From: Calonectria ilicicola
Lineage: Eukaryota; Ascomycota; Sordariomycetes; Hypocreales; Nectriaceae
Reading direction: 5' to 3'
DNA length: 64,000 bases
Assembly: GCA_020809705.1 (NCBI GenBank)
Contig: CP085834.1
Coordinates: 806,001-870,000, forward strand
The notes under the pieces were generated by a model. The model was not told the DNA's origin. It searched no databases and worked only from the letters and a program-made list of their open reading frames with translations. The translations under genes were made by a program, and so were the position numbers. Numbering within the stretch: the stretch's first letter is position 1; each line of letters opens with the position of its first letter. Of this stretch, positions 12,831-24,038 are shown one piece after another.

Positions 12831-15197
12831 TTAATCATTATAACTCATGTGCCTTTCAATTGATTTGAAAAGTCTCGTAACTTCAGCCTGGTTTCCTAAA
12901 TCGCTACCAAATTTCAGCCATGACAAGCTGCGAGTGTTGACTCGATTGAACCATTTGAAAATGTATGTGAGAAATATAGCAGCTCCAATCTAGGTTTATT
13001 CATGGTTAGCAACCAAATCACCTGAGACTGAATAGAATAAACTCACAACACTAAATGTGACAATCCCATGAAGGTGACCATCCGTATTGCGAACAAACAT
13101 AAGCGCCCCTCCGAATATAACCAGAAAAGCGCAGAAGAAAGTTGCAAGCCCAGTGGTAGCAAGATGAAAGTAATACCAACGGTTGGGTGAAATTCTAATA
13201 ATTGATTTGATTCTGTCTGGTACTCCGTTTGTTTTTTGGGGGCCATGGTAGGAGTAGCTGGTCAAGATGATGTCAGAAAACTTTTATGTAACAATGGGGC
13301 CCTGATTTCACCCACCATTTGTAAAATCTATAAGCAGCGAGTGATTCAAAGCCCCAGACAATAACCCCAGAAACGGATGCCATTTCTGTAATTATGGTAT
13401 TGGCCTACCACAAAACAACCGACAATTAACAAGAAGTCTTTTTTTGTCATAGAAAATAAGAAAAGAACCTGCTCTTACCGATACAAATGCTGTTTGTGGT
13501 ACGTATTGAAGGAATGGTAGCCAGAAAAGCCAACCTGATATGAATACAGCTCTATAAGGAACGCCAACTTTTGTCTTTTTCGTCAGGGCACGCATCATGG
13601 TGAGCCACCAGGTTTTGGCAGCATTTTCGCTCTCGTGGGCTCTTGCTGTCGCATATGCAAATCCAAATAAATGCCGAGATGCTACATATAGTGCCGTACT
13701 AGACGTCAATATTGTATTAATAATCAGCAAAACGATCAGGGTAGTCGGCATGGTATCAGAATAAGGGCAGTACTCTTGGGTTGCCTTGACGAATATCGAA
13801 TTGCTGGAAGAGTTGAACGAAAGTGTCGGTAAACTCTCATCATCCCATTTCACGTCTTGTGAAACAATCCAACCGCCCCAAATGTATACAATTGCGGCAA
13901 TCAGTGGGATCCACATTATGTATTGAAAAGGATTTCTGCGGCCGGCCTCATCCAGGCTGTCGGAACGGGTCGAGGTTGGAGAAAGCTCATTCTCTACAGA
14001 ATTCGATTGATGATCTTGGCCCTCCAAATTTGTGTTATTTGACCTGGCTTCTATATCTGCATCTGTTGATGCAGGCCTAAAAGCAACTTCCTGTGCGGTT
14101 GTCGCAACGGCTTCAATCCCGACAAAACAGAAGGATACAAGGAGTGAGGAGACTACAAATGTAGAAAACCAACCACCTTTGGTACCTTCTTGATGAAATA
14201 TGGCGTCTCTGGCCTGAGATCGGTGAGAATCTCGACCACAGTCGTTTGGATACTCCCAGACTTTTTATTATGTTAGTGGGGTTCGACTATGAAATCGCTG
14301 CATATGTGCATACTTTGAGTATTAATGATATTCATCATAATTATGATGCATAAAGCAAGCACCAATTTCAGAGTTCCACATACACTTTCTACCCATCCAA
14401 ACACCTGAGAGTAATTAGTTCTCTGTTAAATTCCATTGAATCCAGAAGATAACCCACCCGTATACTCATCAAATTCAGGATAAGAGGTATTACAAGCGAT
14501 ATGATGGTAACAAATAGTTCCAGTCCAATGCCCACGTCACCATCCATCTTTAGTAAATTGCCGATTGCGGTAGTTAAACCAGCAAAGACAAAGGACCACG
14601 TAAACCTATTCGTAACTTAGCAAACCATGAAGGTAATATAAAATAATATGCTCGGTCCCACCAGTATAGAATTGCCACAGTCTTCCCAACCTCTTCATCG
14701 ACAAAGGTCTCCACAAAAACAATAAGAGAGCCTGCGATGGGCCAAATGCGAAGCATAGTCGATAGACTATACATCACCATCAGGGTAAGGACCCCTACAA
14801 AGAAAAAAGCGTAAACGATGGTTGCAGTGCCTCCAATGCGCAGAATGAGACCAGTTTTCACATAAAAGCCTATTCCAATCACTGCACTGATGCCGATCAT
14901 AAATACTTCAATTTTATTAAGTTCACGCCTGTCAAAGTTAGCATATCTCGAATTCAACACTGGGGATTTTATCGTTACTTGAGTGGAGTGAGTTTATGGG
15001 CTTCATGGGCGTGAGAAGGCGCTTGGATCCTGTGGTCTGTGTTAGCTTTATAAAACACCATTCAGCTTAAGACCATGTGGGAACCTTATTGGAGGAGGCG
15101 GCAGTGCCTGCGGAACTGGTGAGCCTGTTGGTTGATATCTCCAACCAGACATGCTTTCAACACTTTGGCTACTCATAGCCTGTTCATACTGCTGCAT
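12831..15197 (-). CDS. Amino acid permease (APC / fungal YAT-type)
   Basis: Nine exons on the minus strand: 15085-15197, 14979-15029, 14662-14928, 14458-14605, 14314-14404, 13479-14260, 13316-13404, 13047-13257, 12831-12989; 636 residues with every junction in phase. After a soluble N-terminus, the first helix carries a glycine-rich APC-like stretch (ISAVIGIGFYVKTG). Later landmarks are FVGIEAVATTAQEV in helix 6 and a long hydrophilic insert of about 60 residues (asparagine/serine-rich) between helix 6 and the next helix. Hydrophobic segments are consistent with about 12 helices. Expected role: plasma-membrane uptake of amino acids by proton symport; substrate unknown. The 50-bp intron at 14929-14978 (GCTAAC branch) joins LTPLK to RELNKIEVF and removes an otherwise apparent frame break. 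Confidence 0.9.
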
Positions 15198-15970
15198 GAC
15201 GTTCTCTTTCTCCTTTTCTGTGCCTTTTCTTTTCTTTTAATTTTTTGTAATAAGAAAATTTCTCAGACCAGTTCGTTTATCTCAATTGGCGCAGTCACCT
15301 AGCACACAGACAATCAACAGTAATTTATTGTCCCATGACTGGGGAAAGTGCTAGCGCGCATGTTTTGCAACGTGCAAGGTCGAGGCCTCTAGTGCTGACC
15401 AGTGGAGTGATCTAAATCTATGGTGCGCATGGGTCGCAACTTCATTCGCGTAACGATTCTACTCGCCTTGCGAGAAAACTGACTAGCTAGGTTCCAGAAG
15501 TCGCGCACATTCCATGCCCTAGGCATCAGAGATGTTTCTCTATTCGTCCTTGATGCAGTTTCATCTGGCTGACCGCTCTCCTCCCTCTCAGCCGCTGGGC
15601 CTCGTTCTTCAGGGAGGCATCATGCACATCGGCAACGCCGAAGTCGCCCTAACCACTTCCAAAGCTGGCAGGTGTCATTACTGCACGCAGATAAGAGTCT
15701 ACCAAACGATTAAACGCCTAATGTCTAAATCGCCCGATTTCTATGTGTTCTTGGCCATGGCTGCTACGTGGCAGCGCTCAAAATATCGAACGCCAAGCTA
15801 GGGCTGAGTCCACGCGTTCTTCATTTCTGCCTTGAATCAGGCGTCAAGTTGCCTTGTGTGTTTGTATCTGCCCAACATGTGAGAGAATGAAATAATCGAG
15901 GATATTAGACACCTTTTCTGAAGAAAGTGGGAGGGGAAGGTGGAAGCTCAAGGTAATTCTCTCAATCAAG
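15198..15970. other. Intergenic upstream of permease and small ORF
   Basis: About 770 bases. Near 15230-15260 there is a T-rich/A-rich stretch that fits a fungal promoter upstream of the permease start at 15197. An 89-codon frame at 15532-15801 has no family resemblance and no introns; I do not call it a gene. Confidence 0.4.
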
Positions 15971-16296
15971 ATGGGTCGGTTTCAAGTCAGGAAACGATAC
16001 CTCAGCCGGGACCAACTTGCAGAACTTCTTGAAACCAAGTACCCGGGTACGGACCCTGATATTGATGCAAGCTAAACTCATATGTCTCTTTCTCGGGCAG
16101 AAACTAACATGCGACAGCTGCGGAATGGGATTTGGAGCTACACGGCAGAGAATGCACTTTCCACTGTAGAAATTCGACTAAGTATGGCTCTTTGGATCAT
16201 AACGTCTTCATTTGGTCCATTTCTAACCGCTTTTGTCTTGCCAGGGCAACGTGGTTATTAAATTGCATGCATTCACTTGAGGTGCACCCGTATTAG
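15971..16296 (+). CDS. Small spliced ORF of unknown function (63 residues)
   Basis: Three exons: 15971-16046, 16118-16181, 16245-16296. Both introns are canonical: GTACGG ... AACTAAC ... GCGACAG (71 bp) and GTATGG ... TCTAAC ... GCCAG (63 bp). The frame stays open only when both are removed, which is the main evidence for a real gene. The N-terminal part is basic, followed by a short amphipathic helix (LSRDQLAELLETKY) and alternating polar/hydrophobic residues that could be beta strands (WDLELHG, CTFHC). There is no signal peptide. It resembles the 76-residue product at 47960-48255 in residue pattern (S-x2-QL, Tyr eight positions after QL, then V/L-E and T). Function unknown. It could also be a remnant of a longer gene. 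Confidence 0.5.
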
Positions 16297-16517
16297 GCGT
16301 TGGGTACTAATTGCGGGATATTGGTATGCAGCGCGGCTGGGGCTCATGACGTAACGACATTAGAGAGCTTGCATATTCTAGGCTTAGTTTCCACACCCCA
16401 ACTCAGCCAATCCTTAGGCACCCAAAGAAATAATAAATGTGCTTACATCTCGCTCCACATTCTTCAATTAATTTTTTTTTGAATGATTTACTTTGTCTAC
16501 ATTTAAGACAATCAAAG

Positions 16518-18122
16518 ATGATTGATCAAATTCCGCGCTTCAAAAGGGATGTGTTCACAACCCATACGAATTCACACATGGACTTTCTCGAGTTCATCGA
16601 CTCTGCTGATGTCGATACAGACAAAAGTCACACTGTGACACGATTAGTGCGAATCACCGATGAAGATAATCTCCAAAGTTGTATGACACGCCAAGGAGTC
16701 AAGATCAAAGCAGCGTGAGCGATATTATACTCGAAACAGTCTGCTTGAAATCGCTAATGGGGTTCTGATCAAGAATCATACACCAGGCCTTTTCCTGGGC
16801 CCCGCTTCAAATATCTAAATCCATGTTTGAATCTTTCCATGCGCTTTCGGGTGGGATGGAGGATATTTGGGATCTAGTTTTTTCCTTTAGAGGGCAAACG
16901 TCGAACATAGAAGCTACCTTTTCTGTTTGCGCCTGGAAATGCCATGACAGTATTCAGGGCAGGTTATTCATTCCGCGATGTCCAGTAGGAACCTAGGAGC
17001 TGACCGTTTTCTGAAGAGATTTGCTACAGTTTCCATTATCCCGAAAGAAAAACATTTGAGGATGGCGAGACCGAATTGGTTATCCGAAAAATCGGCGTGT
17101 ATCATCAATACCACACGGCTTTTGCAAGAAGCACATGGCTGCTTATTTTTCCAAACTCTGAAACGACCTCCGTAAAGGATGTAAGTAGAATGTTGAGTGA
17201 GGATAGGCACCCTTTACAACCACATATCTCCCTACATTTAACAAGACTGGACAAATGGAGGTGGTACATGGCCGATTTAGACAAGGAATTCCAGGACCTG
17301 GTAGGTTCTATCGATATGACATATTGCCACCCTCAGCTTCTATCTAATACCAAGCAGGAGATGAAGTTCCTGGGCGTGGAGATCAAAAGGAAATTGGATT
17401 TCGAAGACATGTATGATCGAATGTCAAATCTTCGCTTCATCGAGACAAACTTGCATCCTCTGATACCGATCTTTTCAGCACACCATCAGATCTTGGATAC
17501 GCTAGGCAGATTGAATAATGAGCTCCTAGATCGTGGCGATATAAGTAGAGATGTGGCAAATGACTTTATCGCAGTTCTGGACAACATGCGACTCAAGATG
17601 AAGTCTCTAGAGTCAAATGCTAAATTCTTACTCGGCCGTGTCTCTAGCATTATTCAGATGGTAATCGTAATGATCTTGTACCATAAGGTACATCACCAAC
17701 TAATAATTTTATAATAGGCATCTGACACCATTAGCTTAAAGAGCCAAAATACGTCAGAAGATATATCGCACCATATGATGAAAGACAGTGCCGCTGTTCG
17801 TGTGATAACAGTAGTAACACTAGTTTATCTACCAGGTACCTTTGTCTCCGTAAGTATCCTATTTACGGCTTTATTATTCTTTTCCAAATTCACCATCGCT
17901 AGCATATAATCAAGCCAATTTTCTCCTTTCTTCTAACCACAATAGGGGTTCTTTGGTATGGGCTTTTTCTCAGTTGATAGCACTGTGGGGAATTGGGTCG
18001 CATCACCATCAATCTGGGTCTACTTTGCAATAGCTGCTCCACTCAGTGCTTTAACTCTTTTTTATTGGAGATGGAAATATGGGACGGGTAACAGACAGCA
18101 TTCATTCCAGCTGCCGGTTTAG
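16518..18122 (+). CDS. CorA-like Mg2+ transporter family protein
   Basis: Five exons: 16518-16714, 16774-16962, 17030-17660, 17718-17849, 17946-18122; 441 residues, all phases close. The large N-terminal half is soluble and helical (residues SFHALSGGMEDIWDLVFSF are typical of the fungal family). Near the C-terminus comes VTLVYLPGTFVS followed by GFFGMGFFSVD and a final helix WVYFAIAAPLSALTLFYW, i.e. the two-helix CorA membrane module. The diagnostic GMN loop is GMG here, so ion selectivity or activity may differ. Expected location: a cellular membrane as an oligomer; cation transport is inferred from family. Two introns use slightly unusual acceptors (CAAG at 16773) or a long donor-acceptor distance, so the first junctions are less certain. 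Confidence 0.85.
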
Positions 18123-19674
18123 TATTAATTCTTCCGCATATTAAGACTCAGTGGAGTCGGGGATAAGGGGTACAAATGGCAACTGGGATGTTTAAGGACA
18201 CACAAGCATTTCGTGGTCAGGGGATATCTGGATGCTATCTAGGGTAATTTTATTGGCACGCGTTGGCAATTTTATTCATTAATCCAGAGTGGTGAAAACT
18301 TGTCCCATTCAACAACCCCAGGTTGATTTTTGGTTGAATCGAAATAGCCAATGCTATCAGCTGGCACCTCTAGACAGTTAACCATTGTGGTTGGGATAAA
18401 CCCATGCACACCCATCAGAATTCTACTATTGTGTAGTCCAACATGTTCTTGATACCGTATCTACCTGGGAGATACAAAGAAAATCCGGCTTGCGCCGCAA
18501 AGTAAGAAGAGCCTGCATGTACAAATCACCAAAGTTAGAAAAGGTTGTTGCGAAGGATTGGACTTTATGGATTTCTAAACTAGAATGGCCGTTGGGGAAA
18601 TACTTGTCTTCAACCACAATTCCATTATCAACAATATGCATTTTATCCACTCATCCTTTTTTTTCCGAACTTGAAAGCCTTCCGGAGGTCCCTCCGGTAC
18701 ATGTCATGGATCGTCATCGCACGGGACCTGTGGCGTCACGGCAAATGATGCCGAGACAGTTTCTGACCTAAGAGATTTGACTGGGTTTCTTAGTGACACC
18801 CTAAATCTTGCTTTAGCTTAGTGTAGACAAGACTCTCGGAACGTCAAGTTGCCGTCGGGGCTGTATTCCCCCGCCCGACGATCAAGCTACGCTAGTAACC
18901 GCTTTTCGGCCGCTACTAGCATCTTTGACCAACCCCTCTTCTTCAAGGGATTGAGAAAGCGTTCATGGCTATTGGATCTCCCCTGGTCCTACTGCTCTAG
19001 TTCGAAGTTTAAGGTCCCTCCCAACTTTGAGAGTAACGAATTCCGGGCGGGGAGCATTTAGTCTAGATCGCTTTAGCGCTGTTTTGGTGTCGGCAGTTGG
19101 AAGACAGACTGACTCCGCATACATAGAACGCGATCAGACCTCACACTACACAAAGAATACCCAGTTAATTAATAGAAAGAGACGTCGTCATGATTTTGAT
19201 GACTCTAACATGTTGAAAATAGAGGCAGATCTAATCCGAATCGAGTGTCAAGGCCACATCCTGACGTGTATGTTTATTGCTTGCCTTGACCTTCAGGCTG
19301 CTTCATTCCACACAATCCCATCACTGCGAGTACCAAACTCAATTACAGAGGAGAGCTTAATCTCATCGTGTCTAAGACCAGGGTCAAAGCGTGACTGCTC
19401 CACATCTCTGTCACTTCACGACTCCCTTAGCTCGGATTTCATCCCTTCGAGGCCCTGCCGATGATCCTGTCGGATACTCATGGGCCCGAGACGCTAGCTA
19501 GGTTGTGAATGCAAAAGAATCTCGGCTCTTCTTCATTAGGACGAGCTCTGAACAGTTGGTGTTCATTGGGTAGTATATAGAATCAAGATAGGAAGCAAGA
19601 AGAATCCAGTATCATCAAAACAATCCCACGGTTGCTCTGTTGGTTATTTCGTGAAACAGCATCAATTGAACACC
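18123..19674. other. Long intergenic stretch (1.55 kb)
   Basis: No gene could be supported. A 145-codon frame at 19027-19464 and others are short, unspliced and without domain resemblance. A TATA-like AGTATATAG occurs near 19571, about 100 bases before the ATG of the next gene, and is a plausible core promoter element for it. Confidence 0.45.
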
Positions 19675-20712
19675 ATGCGCTTTTCCGGTATCGCTCTTGC
19701 AGCAGTAGCTGCTGCTTCTGTCTCCGCTCAGCGACCCTCTGATACCCCAATCTGCGATTATTATACGACGACTTTGCTCAAGAACAACACTGCGGAGAAC
19801 CAGGCGACTCTTTTGACAGTTCTTGTCAATACTGTCGTCATTGGGAACTGTAAGTCGACCTTGCTTTGATGACAATGCGCGTTTGAAGCTCAATGAATTT
19901 GCTCTTAGACACAAAGCCCAATGTTGGCATCACCGTTCCTGGTATCCTCGCGCCCGGCAAAATAAACAATACTGATGTTAATTTACTGCCGTATTTCACC
20001 GGCCAGCTCGCTTCCACTAATCGTGGCGGAAGCAAGGGCGTTTCCGTCAATTTTCTTGACGGAGGAGGTGCTGCGCCACTGAAAAAGAACAAGCCGGCTG
20101 ATGATGAGAAATCCAACCAATTGTTAGTTTTATTCCAGTCAGGATGCGCGTGTACTTCACAAGCTAATCTCGTCACATAGCTTCCTTCTCACACATCTAT
20201 ATCAATTCTTCGGCTCGCTTCTGGGTTGCTCTATGCAGGGCATGTCGGGTTTCGACGCCTACGCAGGAGAGGCTTCCATGTACAAGGTTCACAAATTTAT
20301 GGATCTCGACTACTCTCAAGTGACCTACTTCATCACCCAGGTTGGCCTCGCAGCAGCTTCATTTGGTGTTGCAGAGGACGACATTAAAATTGTCGCCACG
20401 GCTCTCAATTCCATCTTCAACGTCAGATGTGCCCCAGCCACGACTGTCATAAAATCACAAGGTTCCCAGCTGCAATCGGTCTGCATTGACACCAAGACGT
20501 GTCCTTTGGCCATGCAGGGCGTATGTTCCAAGTATGAGACGCCTGTAGAGCCTAAAAACGCCACCATGACCTCACCATCGTCGACTATGGCCAGTAGCAC
20601 CATGGTATCGACTGGTAGTATGGGGGCTACTGAGACTGCAACAGGAGCTGCGGTTAAACAAGGACTAAGCCTAACGAGCGTTGCTATTGGAATCGCTTTC
20701 CTTCTGATGTAA
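19675..20712 (+). CDS. Secreted GPI-anchored protein with truncated-globin-like domain
   Basis: Three exons: 19675-19849, 19909-20122, 20181-20712; 306 residues. The ATG at 19675 begins a clear signal peptide (MRFSGIALAAVAAASVSAQ). The middle (about 130-215) has LTHLYQFFGSLLGC, then YAGEASMYKVHKFMDLD, then a helix ending GVAEDDIKIVATALNSIF. This order matches the E-F-G-H part of group I truncated haemoglobins, where the F-helix motif (M-x2-H) carries the haem-binding His; here it would be His167. The C-terminus is Ser/Thr-rich (about 245-285) and ends in a hydrophobic tail (SLTSVAIGIAFLLM), as in GPI-anchored cell-surface proteins. Cysteines suggest disulphides. Signal peptide and GPI tail are clear; haem binding is inference from a motif. 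Confidence 0.85.
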
Positions 20713-21862
20713 AGCTTGAAATTTCTCAAGCATTTAACTACAATCTTACTACATAATAATCCTATATATCAATTTGTAGACATTTTGCTCCAAGGCTTAG
20801 ACTTTTTGGTATTGTTGTGCATTGCATAATTAATTGTGTCGAAGGAGCTAGGCCTCTCAAATTGCCTTGTTCATGCAGCACAGCCATATTCACAACTTTT
20901 ATGCTGGCCGAAAACGTGGCGCTGCACACGCCCAACAAAATTGGAGGCGGTGCACGCCACGATCAAACCCCGGCCACTTTGGTCACTCACCACTTTAGGG
21001 TGAGAGCCGGGATTTTGTAGAATTTGGAAGCGAGACAAGAAGCGACCAATGGCATTGATGATTAATCTGGTATCCTAGATTAAATTCCAAATTGCCCTTT
21101 TAAAATAACGAAAAAAAAATGGCCGTGATTCCAGGAGAAAGAAAAAACACAAACTAAAATTTAATCCAGCCCACTGACGAGTTTGAAAGAATCAGCTTCT
21201 ACACATTCAGATGACATGGTTTCAACACAGCGATTCAACACGACCAGCAGTTTGGTATGAAAGAGAAAGATGATGAATCTAGAAAGTGTCGATTAGATTA
21301 TGATCAGAAAAATAATTTAATTTCTTTTCTTTCTTTCGTTGCAAGCGTAGTTCTACCTCCACTGTCATGACATTCCAGAGAATAAAGCGATTAGCTTATC
21401 GATAAGGTAATTTGGCGACACGTGCATTTCATCGCTAACTGACCAGGTCCAACGCTTAGTAACAAAACTAACAGCGTGTACGTCATTGTCCTCGCCAAAA
21501 TTCATAGTCATCTGACGTACATATTGGCCCCATGGGGCTTGAACTTTTTGTGTCTGCACACCATCTTTGACTTGTTTGATCAGGGAAAAAAACGAAAAGG
21601 AAAATTAGGTCACTTTAGCCCGTAGTTCTCGTCAAAAATTTTCTCTGATTGCTTGGCTCTTCTAGCGAGGAAGGGCTATTGGTTAGCACTATCACTTGGC
21701 TTGCACTATTGGCAATAGCGTCAGGGGACAGTGGATCCTAACCTGAAGGCACTGGCTTCGTAAACAAAAACGCGGGAGGCGCCTCTGTTTCAGAGAATTA
21801 TTTTCACGGCTTCAGTTATCTCTTTTTGGCGTTCTGCTGATGCCAATCTCGCCAAAGGTGAA
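20713..21862. other. Intergenic, 1.15 kb
   Basis: No gene supported. Contains A/T-rich runs around 20750-20770 and 21110-21150, and short frames on both strands lacking any family signal. Probably the terminator of the GPI protein gene and the promoter of the next secreted-protein gene. Confidence 0.4.
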
Positions 21863-22795
21863 ATGATTTTCGCATCTTTGATCGTGCTCTTGGGCTTACA
21901 TGGCCAGGCTACGCTGGGATCGCGATGTAGGGTGAGCTCGGGACTGAACACCAGGGTCACTACGTTCACGAGCGCGGACAACATTATTGCGACATCTTTT
22001 ACCACAGACGCGATTTCTGAGACGAGTCTTAATCCGATATCGACCACGACTGATATCGCCGCTTCGTCTCTTACTGAAAGCACAACAAGTGGTAGCTTAT
22101 CTTCCACAGTTATCGATAGTTCCAGCTCAAGTACAAGTGTTGACACGAGTGTACCAAGTACCGACACTACCACATCACCCACCATCGACAGTACACCCTC
22201 TATAACAAGCGAGAGCATCCCAACTTTGACTAGCGAAAGCACGACTGAAGCCAGCACATCAGCCGGTTCACCTTCAATATCGACAAGGCTTGAAGAAACC
22301 GATTTGAGCACTGCGAGCTCTCCCACCACCCTTATCACCGCGACCACAACAACCGCAGCGCAATCTACCTGCACAGCTTATACTTTTACTTCCACCGATT
22401 ATACCCCGGAATTGTACCTCATGTCGGGAGGAGATGTTGGTTTCTTCGCCCTCGCCCAATTCTACGTAAAAAATGGCTTGATAAGGGAATATTCGATCGG
22501 AGATGTCCTGTGGGTTGACACGACCACTGATACGAATGGGCTGTACTCTGTTCAATCAGGGTCCTTGAATTCTGTGATTTCCCCTGAAAAACTGCTTTCA
22601 TGTTCATTGTCGGAAACTGGATCATTGGCATGTTCGGCCGATGGGCTGGATAGCTTCTACTTTTGTCCAGGATATGGTGTCGATTTGTTTATTTCAACTC
22701 CTGCCCTTGTGTCGAGTTCAGGAAGTGACAGCGCATGCACAAAGATCTCCCTGGCGATTTCGACTTCAGATGCATCTGTTGCTTTTGCGTGCTAG
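21863..22795 (+). CDS. Secreted mucin-like Ser/Thr-rich protein
   Basis: Single exon, 310 residues. An N-terminal signal peptide (MIFASLIVLLGLHGQATLGS) is followed by about 150 residues dominated by Ser and Thr (roughly 50-165), predicted to be heavily O-glycosylated. A C-terminal globular part (about 170-310) contains several cysteines and many Gly/Asp/Ser residues. No GPI-type hydrophobic tail is visible; the protein ends in a free Cys. It is probably secreted or wall-associated. The C-terminal domain was not recognised. The overlapping minus-strand frame at 21790-22374 reflects the biased composition and is not a gene. Confidence 0.8.
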   Translation: MIFASLIVLLGLHGQATLGSRCRVSSGLNTRVTTFTSADNIIATSFTTDAISETSLNPISTTTDIAASSLTESTTSGSLSSTVIDSSSSSTSVDTSVPSTDTTTSPTIDSTPSITSESIPTLTSESTTEASTSAGSPSISTRLEETDLSTASSPTTLITATTTTAAQSTCTAYTFTSTDYTPELYLMSGGDVGFFALAQFYVKNGLIREYSIGDVLWVDTTTDTNGLYSVQSGSLNSVISPEKLLSCSLSETGSLACSADGLDSFYFCPGYGVDLFISTPALVSSSGSDSACTKISLAISTSDASVAFAC

Positions 22796-24038
22796 CGTTA
22801 ATGAGCTATTAGCTGCACTGCGGGCCTCTATCACGAAAGTGGAAAGATCTCGACATTAAGGCCGCTCCGAAGAATCGATCAATTATCGCGATGCCCAGGA
22901 TTTACTGTTTGGGAACTGTTTAATCGTTTGCCCTCATAATGCAGTTGCTAGTTTTTATCTAATCATGTTTGACGTGGCGTCTGTAGAGTTCTGCCGAGTT
23001 TTGTATCAACTCACCTGACTTTTTCCCACCCCGAGGCCCGACTCGCCAATTTTCAGTCGCACATTGTTGTGTGATTTTCCTGACGCCCGATCAACCCCAT
23101 ACGAATACGAGAAATCCTCAAGCTTGGAACCGCCATACCAACGTAAGGTGGTTTGCCTGATCTATCGTCATGAATACAAAGACGGGAAAAACCAGATTGG
23201 GCAAGTCCTTATAGAATGGTATCTCTGCGCGGAATGGGGACAACGCCATATTTATGCTCTGTCATTGAAACAACGGTTCGAAACGAGTTCATAGATTGGC
23301 GATCCACCTGCCAGATTAATTACTCGGCATTTTCCGTTGGAAAACATCGCATAACCTCTCGGCAATACAGAATGACTAGGATGGCGGGTAGAACTGCTCA
23401 CAAATTCGGAGATATGTCCTGGCGGCAACTCTAATATGGTAGACTTGCGGGAAATAAAAAACTCCGATCATCCCGCCCGCGTATATCGATATGCATATAG
23501 TGTGCTAGCCTTACAGGCAATTAAATTGATAACGTCTGTGGCTCACTTTATACAGTCATGCTTTTCATCCCCAATCTCCCATAGGGCGGGCAGCCGAAAC
23601 GCAGTCTTGGCTGAGCAGCAAGGCGTTCTCCATCCCGCACCTCGGGACCCACAATGTCAGATTTTCCTGAGTGGCACACTGGGGACTGGGGTTATTTGTG
23701 GGCATAGCGGATGAACGGCTGCACTCCCGCGTTGAACTCTGATTCATAGTTCGCCGGACATTTGTTCGCTTCGAGGTTGGATCCGAGAAAGCAGGGGTCA
23801 CCCAATGGCACAGTGATATTTGCTGTCCAGTCATGTTTCACCGAAACCTTGATTTCCTGCGCCCGATGCAAGGGACCACGCCGGCATATCCGCCGCTGAC
23901 TGAGCATTAGATGCCGTGCAGTGGGACCTGTCGTACATATCGACTGCAGGTGAGCCCTTCTAAGGAGTTTGGTCCTTTCGTTGTTCGATTTTCGACTCGT
24001 TCATCGATGAGACCGCCATGAACGCCTCGTAGCGACAT
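22796..24038. other. Intergenic, 1.24 kb
   Basis: No gene supported. Frames at 23064-23294 and 23565-23834 are short and featureless. I see no tRNA-like or repeat structure by eye. Confidence 0.4.

Noticed and set aside
19027..19464. 145-codon plus-strand ORF in the 18.1-19.7 kb gap
   Set aside because: No recognisable features and no start context; likely chance.
21790..22374. 194-codon minus-strand ORF (Val/Leu-rich)
   Set aside because: Antisense shadow of the Ser/Thr-rich secreted protein.
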